From assembly GCA_015478945.1 (NCBI GenBank), contig JABUQX010088713.1, positions 1 through 64,000 of the forward strand: a DNA stretch of 64,000 nucleotides, in the 5' to 3' direction. The notes under the pieces were generated by a model, which searched no databases, was not told the origin of the DNA, and saw nothing but the letters and a program-made list of their open reading frames with translations. Both the position numbers and the translations under genes were made by a program. Positions 56,260 to 64,000 of this stretch are shown here, in pieces. The DNA is from Trachelipus rathkii (taxonomy: Eukaryota; Arthropoda; Malacostraca; Isopoda; Trachelipodidae). The first letter of the stretch is position 1, and every line of letters begins with the position of its first letter.

Positions 56260-56425
56260 GTTCAAGTCATTTTTTCAAGTACATTAGTAACACCATTAGT
56301 GGGAGCGGATAGTACCTAGAATTGTTCAAGTACAAGTACACAGTACAAGTACTGATCTAGATAGGTGTGTTCGGAGAGTCCGTCACACTTAGGTCAAGTA
56401 CATTGGTTATCGCAAGGCAAGTACC
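56260..56425. repeat. CAAGTAC word cluster
   Basis: 'caagtac' or a close variant occurs about seven times in 160 bases, including 'ttcaagtacaagtacacag' and 'tcaagtacattgg'. It is partly palindromic with GTACTTG. A related 'gagtacttgtacttgcag' lies at 47.74 kb. Such AAGTACTTG-rich blocks are often seen inside transposon ends, but no element borders were found. Confidence 0.55.
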
Positions 56426-56429
56426 AGTA

Positions 56430-57020
56430 AAGTAATCTTAAATTGAAGAACGTTGTTCATTTATACTATCTTTATCATTCCCTTGTATAATACTTACTAG
56501 TATAGGCTATATTTAATTAATCAGCAAAGAACATTCTTTTTAATCTTTTTTTTTTGAATGTTTCAAATTCATCTAAGATTTTCTCAACGTTTTAAAAAAG
56601 AGGCAAATAATTTCAAGCTTCGTTTCATTTAATAACAAATTTCCAAAACTACATGAATATTCTCTAGTTTTGCTTTCTTTAATATTTATGTTTCATGAGA
56701 CGAGACAAGTGTTCCCTTTTCACTCTAACAATGACCTTTATCTTTATTTTCCTTTTATCGCTCTTATTTAAACTTTTTCACTCATTCTCATCATTTTGAA
56801 CTTTAAACTGGGTTCGATATATGTATTTTCACTTTTTGTCAACTATTAATGACACTATTAAAGTTTATTCATTCAATTAATTACTATCATAGAAGATTTC
56901 CTCCTTCAATATTTCATTATTAAGTTTAGAGTTAGACAATTTAATATTTTTATAGATGTTTTCTAATTACCCTTACTTTTTGTTGTTATTCTCATGCTAA
57001 ATGCTTTATTGGTTTCATTC
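56430..57020. other. T-rich, no gene assigned
   Basis: Plus strand is T-rich and G-poor, like an intron before the exon at 57.02 kb. Confidence 0.4.
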
Positions 57021-57023
57021 CAG

Positions 57024-57080
57024 TTTCTGTAACATGCAAAGTTAGGCAAAATGTATTACTACACTCAAATGCGATTATAG
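57024..57080 (+). CDS. Candidate exon, plus strand
   Basis: Acceptor 'gctttattggtttcattccag' is excellent and donor ATTATAG/gtaaca is good. The 57 bases read SVTCKVRQNVLLHSNAII, with two leading bases and one trailing base. Only this frame is open. The alternating V-T-C-K-V start recalls a beta strand of an Ig-like fold, but that is a guess. No partner with a matching phase was found. Confidence 0.4.
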
Positions 57081-57084
57081 GTAA

Positions 57085-57718
57085 CAATATGATTTTCTAT
57101 ATCTCTGGAATTTCACAACTAATATACATCAGGTTTTCTTAGCTTTGTTTTCTTAACAAACTATTATGACAAATATTTCATTATTAAGTGGTGTGATGTT
57201 GCGAGCTTAATGGACTAGAAGTAGATAGCATGGGGAGACGCGATGTTTAGAGCGTGGCTCGTGAGTATTGTTTTGATGTATTGTTGTTGTGTGTTGATTT
57301 TTTAGTTTTTATTAGCGTTGAGTGTAGTGAGGTGTGATGGGAGAGAGAGCAGGGGAGACATGAGGCACCGTGGCTCACCATCTTTATTTTACTCACCCAT
57401 TTTGTTGACTGTAAAATAGTTCATAGGGAAGAAAAAAAAAAAAAAAAATAAAAAAATCAGCAATTTGGCATCTCATCCTCTCGAAGATGGTCAGACATTG
57501 GAACATAATAATTTCCACGAGTAGATGTTTTTTTTTTTTTGTTTCTCGGCAAGATCACATGAGGGAAAACTCTTCCTCGCTCACTCAAATATCGTTTCTC
57601 ACTCTGTTATCCTTTTCAAGTTTCCTCTTTAGAGTCCTTTACACGTATAAATATACATCTAACACTCAGGCAATAGTCCCATATATAATTTGTTTATATT
57701 ACTATCTTTCAAGTTTTA

Positions 57719-57720
<2 letters not shown>
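57085..57720. other. Unassigned, G-rich patch on plus strand
   Basis: 57200-57380 is G-rich with no frame of interest. A poly-A run lies at 57430-57448 and a T run at 57528-57540. The 110-codon plus frame (57487-57819) runs into (TA)n and is not supported. Confidence 0.4.
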
Positions 57721-57763
<43 letters not shown>

Positions 57764-57815
57764 TATATAATATATATATATATATAGTATATATTATATA
57801 TTATATATATATAGT
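57720..57815. repeat. (TA)n tract
   Basis: Nearly pure (TA)n. Confidence 0.85.
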
Positions 57816-57969
57816 ATAATGGTCTTAACATGAGGGTATGTTGTTATCTGCATTATATATATATAATAGTGAAACTATGGTCTGGAATAAAACGCATATA
57901 TCTATAAAGTACAATGTGTTCAGATGGATCATCTATACTTAGAGGTGCATTAGGTGTGAGAAAAGAATT

Positions 57970-58290
57970 GATAAAATGAGGAATGAACGCATATAGGTAG
58001 TTATGTGGTGTGAAGAAAAGGAGTAAATGAGAAATAAATGAGAAAGTACATTGGTATCTGAAAGTGGAAAGGTGGATTATAATGCGTTTGGTTAAAGGCG
58101 GATGTATAGTGGTGTAGTGGTGCTGGAATCGACCGCTGGGAGACCGAAGAAAAAGTGGATTGAGTCAGTAAGGAATTCCTGGAAGAAATGAATGTTAATT
58201 TTGGCAGAGGCAAGAAGAAAGGTGCATAATAGAAGTGAATGGCGGGGTTTTTTGTGAGAGGGGTAATGGTTGTGGCCCACCTGGGCTCTT
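57970..58290 (-). repeat. Dispersed repeat family E, minus copy
   Basis: Reading the minus strand from 58290: 'ccaggtgggccacaacca', 'acccctctcacaaaa', 'ccgccattcacttctatta', then a C/T-rich stretch. It matches 48575 onward in order for about 70 bases, weakly beyond. The two minus frames over it (62 and 70 codons) are Ser/Phe-rich repeat by-products or remnants of an unknown element. Confidence 0.5.
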
Positions 58291-58574
58291 AAGGGATTTT
58301 GTGTATTTTTACTTCTCTAATATTCATTTTAGACGAAGATAGTCAAATAGTGAGGAGTAACGCGTTCGCGTGATCCCTTAATAGCTTCATGGGTGGATTT
58401 TCCTTCATAGAACATGTCGATTGAGAATCTAGCGAAGTCCTTGCTCCCTTAAAAGAAGTTTCCCTATTTTATCTAAAGGAGAGTGTTCGTGTTTAAGTGT
58501 TGGATGATTGGGCATTATCAGATTTCGACTTGCTTCGATATTCTTTTCTACTGCTTTATTTTTTGTATTTCCAG

Positions 58575-58621
58575 TGCATTAGTGGTCGCACTTACCTTAG
58601 TCCCAGTTTTGGGGAGAGAAG
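58575..58621 (+). CDS. Candidate 47-base exon, plus strand
   Basis: Acceptor 'tactgctttattttttgtatttccag' is excellent and donor GAGAAG/gtgggt is good. Between them CISGRTYLSPSFGER is open. The opposite strand has a perfect donor (CTAAG/gtaagtgc) in the same place, so the coding strand is uncertain. Confidence 0.3.
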
Positions 58622-58639
58622 GTGGGTGATGATAATATA

Positions 58640-58935
58640 TATATATTTATTATATATATATATATTATATATTATATATTATTATTATAATTATATATAT
58701 ATATATTAATATATATTATATATTCACTGTATATGTGTAATTGTGTATATGTATACTAATATTTATTAACATATGTTCAATACCAATTGTATAAATATTA
58801 TTATATTTTTATATATATTTCTTTTATATATTTAAAATAACGATTAGGAATATACATTGCTGAAATAAATTCTCATATATAATATAATAATAATATATAT
58901 TATATTTATTTATATTATTATTTATATATATATAT
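58640..58935. repeat. (TA)n-rich tract
   Basis: Imperfect (TA)n with AAT. No gene. Confidence 0.7.
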
Positions 58936-59160
58936 GCACCAGGCCGTAGAGGTTTAGGGCACTGCCTGTGTCTGTAGTGTGATTATAACCTCTCAACTAC
59001 TAACTTATTTCATGTTAATAAAGTTTCATGCTATCTTCCTTACTATCCTCCAATGGTGAATTCTCATTCATTGCAGCCACTTGTAGAAAGCACTTATCAT
59101 TTTTCTCAATCAGCTTTCTGCTCTCATACTATTATTCTACCTTAACCGTTCCACTCCTGA
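58936..59160. other. Unassigned complex segment
   Basis: 58937-59010 ('accaggccgtagaggttta', 'gggcactgcctgtg') looks like part of a dispersed repeat. An excellent acceptor ('gaattctcattcattgcag') ends at 59077. The frame after it (PLVESTYHFSQSAFCSHTII) is open for 22 codons, but no donor was found, so this may be a terminal exon or chance. Confidence 0.3.
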
Positions 59161-59164
59161 ACAT

Positions 59165-59340
59165 ATCTATTTAGTATATTATATATATATTATATATATA
59201 TTATATATATATAGTTAATAATAATATATACTTATATTATATATATATATTATATATATATTATATATATATATATATATATTTATATAATATGATAATT
59301 ATATATATTATATAATTATATATATATATATATATTAACA
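59165..59340. repeat. (TA)n tract
   Basis: Nearly pure (TA)n in three blocks. Confidence 0.85.
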
Positions 59341-59514
59341 GTAATACCTGTAAGTAAAGATTATTTCCTAAGATATATGACCAAGAGAAAGTAACACACA
59401 AATATCTGTCTTAAGGAATATAAATTATTTTACCGTCCTCTTACCACCCATATGGTTATAATATATTTAGCACGTAACATCAACTTTTTCTCCACCTGTG
59501 ATTCTATTTAAAAG

Positions 59515-59620
59515 AGACGTTTACCGTTTGGTGGAGTTCTCAATAATACATTTGTGGCAATGGGGAGTTGCGGATGTGGTTCTCATATGACTAACATATT
59601 CAATTTCGTAGATTTGAACG
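59515..59620 (+). CDS. Unassigned exon, plus strand
   Basis: Acceptor 'ctccacctgtgattctatttaaaag' and donor AACG/gtaaaa bound 106 bases with one clean frame. It reads RRLPFGGVLNNTFVAMGSCG, CGSHMTNIFNFVDLN. The Gly/Cys-rich centre (GSCGCGSHM) and normal composition stand out from the AT-rich flanks. I do not recognise the family. It needs a preceding exon ending in phase 0 and a following one starting with two bases, neither of which was found. One of the better stand-alone exon calls in the window. Confidence 0.5.
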
Positions 59621-59812
59621 GTAAAAGGTCGACTATAATTATTGTTATGGTTATAGTTGTGTACCAACCTTTCACGCCGAGTTAAAATGGAAATTATTTT
59701 CTCAATGTTTTGGTTTGTATTTCCATTAATTAAAAAAAAAGAAAAAGATAACGAATTAATAACACCAAAAAAGAAATAGTACCCATTTTATTAAAATGTG
59801 ATATAACCGGAA

Positions 59813-59814
<2 letters not shown>

Positions 59815-59844
<30 letters not shown>

Positions 59845-59985
59845 TGGTGTGTGTTTTAGATGGTGTATGTGTGTGTGTGTTGTGTAGGAGTATGTGTATC
59901 TGTATATGATGGTGTGTATTGTGTGTAGGTGTGTAGAGTGGTGTGTAGGTATGTGTGTGTATATGAGTGATGTAGGTGTGATCTG
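59815..59985. repeat. (GT)n microsatellite
   Basis: A pure (GT)n run of about 24 bases at 59815-59842, then interrupted GT-rich sequence to about 59985. Confidence 0.9.
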
Positions 59986-59989
59986 AATT

Positions 59990-61010
59990 TATATATATAT
60001 ATATATTTATATTATTATTATATTAATATATTTATATTATATTAATAATATATTATAATAATAATAAAGATTATATATTATTTAATATATATATTATTTA
60101 TTATAATATAATTATTTAATTATAATTAATTATATATTATATTATATATATTACTTATATATATATTATATATATATATATAATATTATAATTTATATAT
60201 ATAATATAATATATATATATATTTATATATATATATAGGAGTGTGTGTAAGTATAAATGTAAATTATATTATTTTACCCTTATATATATATTTGTTTTCT
60301 ATCTACATTTATATTATAATATATATATATATATATATTTATTATATATAATATATTATATTAATAATTATATATATAATTTATATTATTATTTATCATA
60401 TAATTTATTATTATATTTATTATATTATAATTTAATATTAATATTATATGTATATTATAATATATACTATTATATATAATATATATTATATATATATATT
60501 AATATATATATTTTATATTAATATATATATGAATATTAATATTTATTTTATTATATTATATAAATATATTAATATATTATATATATTTTATTATTATAAT
60601 TATTAATTTATTTTAATTAGTATAATATATATATAAGTATTAATTATTATATTATTTAATATTATATAATATTTATATATATATATATATAATATATTTA
60701 TTAATATAATTAATATTATATATAAATATATATATATATTAAGTTTATGGTCTATAGTATAGATTACATTATTATTTCTATAAGTTTAATATATATATAT
60801 TAATATAATATTTATATTAAAAAATATTTTTAAGATTACTATTTTAAAAAATTTTCAAATATTAATATTATTATTATATATTTATATATATATTATTTAT
60901 TTTTTAAGTATTAAAAATCATCTATATAATATAATATTATATATTATGTGTATATAATTATTTACATATTATATATATTATATATTTAATTACTTTGCTT
61001 TCTAATTGAA
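59990..61010. repeat. (TA)n-rich region
   Basis: A kilobase of (TA)n and AT words. The 78-codon plus frame (60243-60479) is translated repeat. Confidence 0.8.
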
Positions 61011-61064
61011 CTTTAAATTTATTTTCTCTTAAACATAGCTTTAACAGCTGGTTCCAGCCCTGAT

Positions 61065-61070
61065 AATAAT

Positions 61071-61102
<32 letters not shown>

Positions 61103-61113
61103 TATATAATTAA

Positions 61114-61207
<94 letters not shown>

Positions 61208-62322
61208 GTAATATAATAATAATATAATACATCAATTAATAATAAAATAAATAATAATGAATAATGATAATAATAATAATAATAATGAGATTATATTTTA
61301 TATACAATAATAATAATAATGTTAATAATAATAATAATTATATAAATAATACATAGGAATATAATGGAATAATAAATAATAATAATAATCAAATAGTAAA
61401 TAGTAATATAGCAAATGGTCATCACACTTTTTATTAAATATTATTTATTCTTGTCAGATAATAATAATAATAAAATAATAATAATAATAATATATAATAA
61501 TAAGATAGAATATTATTAGAATAATAATAAATAATAATATAATAATAATAATAATAAATAATATAATAATATATAAAAAATAATAATAATAATAATATAT
61601 AATAATCCACCATAATAATAATAATAATAATAATAATTAATAATAATAATAATAATGAGATAAGAATAATAATAATAATACTTAAATAAAATAATAATAA
61701 TTTAATGAAATAATGAGTAGTAGGGGGAAAATAATATGGTACATTTTTAGCAATCAGATATACTAACATATGTAATAAGGGAGGTGATATAATAATAATG
61801 GAATAAATAATAATAAGTGAATAATAATAATAATTGAATCAGAGGTATATATGAGGAAATATATAATGAATAATAAAAATAATAAATAATAATATATGTA
61901 ATAATAAAAATAAATAATAATGAATAATAATAATAATATAAATAATACATTATAATAATAAGATAATAATAATATAATAAGAAATAATTATAATAATATA
62001 ATAATATAAAATAATAATAATAGATAATAATAATAATAAATGAATAATAATAATATAATAATAATAATAATTAATAATAATAATGATATGGAAGACTGAT
62101 TCAAGAATTAAAATAAATACCACGAATAATAGTATATAATAACACGTTAACAATAAAAGGAAAAATAATAATAATTCATAAGTAATCAATAAGTAATATT
62201 AAAAATACATAATATAATAAAAATAATAATAATATAATAATAGATAAAAAAAACCATAATAATAATAATATAATAGTAATTAATAATAAGAGTGAGATAA
62301 TAATAATAATAATAATAAGTAA

Positions 62323-62391
<69 letters not shown>

Positions 62392-62395
62392 CATA
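61065..62395. repeat. (AAT)n array, plus orientation
   Basis: More than 1.3 kb of AAT triplets, with a pure stretch at about 61106-61206 and another at 62325-62391. Small complex inserts lie near 61410-61455, 61710-61790 and 62090-62180. Four minus frames of 67-111 codons made of Ile, Leu, Tyr, Ser and Asn are translated repeat. Confidence 0.9.
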
Positions 62396-62456
62396 TTATT
62401 ATTATTTAATTAGTATTATTATTATTATTATTATTATTATATTATTATTATTATTA

Positions 62457-62523
<67 letters not shown>

Positions 62524-62530
62524 TTATTAT
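62396..62530. repeat. (ATT)n array, inverted continuation
   Basis: At 62392-62398 the AAT array flips to its complement, (ATT)n, with 'tcat' between, and continues for about 130 bases. Single strands of the two arms can pair. Confidence 0.9.
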
Positions 62531-62721
62531 TTTGGGAAAGAATTATAATTTGCAGACTTTTGTAGCGATAACATTTTCACAATTATGAAAAGAAAATTAG
62601 AAAAAGGAAAATTTAAAAGTTCAAATGTATAATATATATTATAAATATTTCTATATATATATACTATATATAATATATATATCATAGTATAATATGATAA
62701 TATATAATAACAAATAATATA

Positions 62722-62768
<47 letters not shown>

Positions 62769-62784
62769 CTGTCGACGAATTGAG

Positions 62785-62847
62785 TATGTCCTGAAAATTC
62801 ACACTAATGACGAAATTAAAATGACCTTTTCCCTGACATCGTTTAAA
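62785..62847 (+). CDS. Candidate exon 1 of gene W, plus strand
   Basis: Acceptor 'ttcctgtcgacgaattgag' is fair and donor TTTAAA/gtaaaa is good. The 63 bases read YVLKIHTNDEIKMTFSLTSF plus K, phase 0. The frame is open further on both sides (from RRIEYVL through VKEKNFKRIVESLKRFIGKK), so it could be a longer unspliced piece. It joins the next exon in phase. Family not recognised. Confidence 0.35.
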
Positions 62848-63071
62848 GTAAAAGAAAAGAATTTTAAAAGAATTGTAGAAAGTCTGAAAAGATTTATTGG
62901 AAAGAAGAACAAAATCTGAAGAATCTACTTAAGGAGCGCCTGACTCTCTTTTCAGGAGAGAGATAATGATTTTGATTTAAAGCAACTCTATAACTGCTTA
63001 GAGGAAAAAATATTTTGAGATTCGGGATTTTAAGCAATACCAATTTTTATACATTTAAATTAATTTCATTT

Positions 63072-63257
63072 AAAATCTGGTATAGAGGAACTACAAAATT
63101 TTAAACTTCATTTCCTTTGGTAATTTTAAAATTTTAAATACAAAATTATAATAAAAAAAGAAATAATTTAAAATATTAAATTGTAGAAGGTGAAGCTGCG
63201 CTTCTCGAAGCAGTCTATCATTTTCAGATTTCAAGGGCCTGAAAACCTCCTTTTATC
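63072..63257. repeat. Left arm of inverted repeat
   Basis: About 186 bases, nearly identical to the reverse complement of 63810-64000. Contains the intron end, acceptor and most of exon 2 of candidate gene W. Confidence 0.95.
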
Positions 63258-63278
63258 ATACTGCTCTTTTCGTGAAAG
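63187..63278 (+). CDS. Candidate exon 2 of gene W (duplicated exon)
   Basis: Acceptor 'aaaatattaaattgtag' and donor GTGAAAG/gttggg bound 92 bases reading KVKLRFSKQSIIFRFQGPEN then LLLSYCSFRE plus two bases. Most of it (to 63257) and its upstream intron are repeated in inverted orientation at 63810-64000, where the acceptor AG is lost. It fits in phase between the exons at 62785 and 63383. The alternating basic/hydrophobic pattern suggests beta strands. No family recognised. Confidence 0.4.
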
Positions 63279-63382
63279 GTTGGGCGGTTGAAGTTGTAAA
63301 CAATTATGACAGACAAAGACAGAGGTGTATTTCAAATATTAAAAGTCCACGATCAAAGGGTTAACATATTAATGAATTTCAG

Positions 63383-63425
63383 GATTTATATCTTTATATC
63401 ACCGGATTCTTCTATAAATATAATG
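63383..63425 (+). CDS. Candidate exon 3 of gene W, plus strand
   Basis: Acceptor 'aacatattaatgaatttcag' is good and donor ATAATG/gttgta is fair. The 43 bases complete an Arg codon from exon 2 and read IYIFISPDSSINIM, ending in phase 0. A stop lies just past the donor. The in-phase fit with exon 2 is the main support. Confidence 0.35.
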
Positions 63426-63469
63426 GTTGTATGACAGATATAAATATAGAGGTGTATTACAAATATATT

Positions 63470-63712
63470 GTTAATATATATATATATATATATATAATAC
63501 TTATATATATATCTTCAGAACTAAATACTATTACTACTAGGGTATGTGACCGGGAATATATATAGGGTATAATTATATATATAATATATATTATACTATA
63601 TATTAATATATTAGTAGGATATATATATATTAGTAATATATATAATATATATATAGTATATATAATAGTATATATATATAATATGTATTTATATATATAT
63701 AAATTCGTATAT
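63470..63712. repeat. (TA)n-rich loop of the inverted repeat
   Basis: (TA)n fills most of the DNA between the two arms, with a small complex piece at 63530-63560. Confidence 0.8.
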
Positions 63713-63809
63713 CATCATTTTCTGCATGAATGCAAGGTTGTATTGGTGGAATCAGATCTGTTTCAACTTATCACCATGCCATTACAGCGATAAAGAGCAT
63801 TGTGAGTGA

Positions 63810-64000
63810 GATAAAAGGAGGTTTTCAGGCCCTTGAAATCTGAAAATGATAGACTGCTTCGAGAAGCGCAGCTTCACCTTCAATAATTTAATATTAATTT
63901 AAAGATTATTCTTTTTTTATTATAATTTTTGTATTTAAAATTTTAAAATTACCAAAGGAAATGAAGTTTAAAATTTTGTAGTTCCTCTATCCCAGATTTA
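63810..64000. repeat. Right arm of inverted repeat, runs off the window
   Basis: Reverse complement of 63072-63257 with a few small indels and substitutions (for example 'attgaag' where the left arm has 'tgtagaag'). It reaches the last base of the window, so the full arm is longer. Confidence 0.95.

Noticed and set aside
61434..62394. Four consecutive minus open frames of 67-111 codons
   Set aside because: All are translations of the (AAT)n array, with one stretch of pure Ile.

Overview
The window looks like nuclear DNA of an AT-rich eukaryote, most likely an invertebrate animal. The evidence is: spliced coding exons with GT-AG borders, an alpha-tubulin exon, two or three in-phase exons of the centriolar protein rotatin, two decayed non-LTR retrotransposons (LINEs), tRNA-derived SINEs, a hAT-like non-autonomous element, and very large amounts of (TA)n, (AAT)n, (CT)n and (GT)n. 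There is no bacterial-style gene organisation, CRISPR array, rRNA or convincing tRNA gene. I cannot name the species. Most long open frames here are either translated microsatellite or read-through of introns. The real coding signal is short exons, most of them without their own ATG.

Layout. 1-7.0 kb is AT-rich with one GC-rich candidate first exon (4107-4272). 7.0-17 kb is a nest of dispersed repeats: four copies of a GC-rich family (three here, one at 29 kb), three copies of one tRNA-like SINE, three tandem copies of another, a dimeric repeat and a roughly 1 kb hAT-like element. 18-20 kb is (AAT)n. 20.3-23.8 kb holds two antisense LINE fragments of different families, separated by a head-to-head SINE pair. 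23.8-24.2 kb is a (GGCTCC)n-containing repeat. 25.7-26.6 kb carries the rotatin exons on the minus strand. 30.6-31.2 kb and 35.6-36.9 kb carry further minus-strand exons that I cannot assign. 37-47 kb is less AT-rich, pyrimidine-rich on the plus strand, with a charged 111-codon minus frame, an alpha-tubulin exon on plus and an unassigned minus exon. 47-52.5 kb shows sharp strand-composition shifts.

52.7-55.9 kb contains a chain of small minus-strand exons whose reading phases fit one another. 57.0 and 59.5 kb have single plus-strand exon candidates. 60-62.5 kb is (TA)n then (AAT)n flipping to (ATT)n. 62.8-63.4 kb has three phase-compatible plus-strand exons, and one of them is repeated in inverted orientation at the very end of the window (63.81-64.0 kb).

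The genes seem unrelated to one another. They appear as small coding islands in introns and spacers filled by repeats. The observations most worth following are the inverted exon duplication at the right end, the phase-consistent exon chains with no recognised family, the two-family LINE/SINE nest, and the four-copy GC-rich repeat. Splice calls and homologies were made by eye. No search or alignment program was run.
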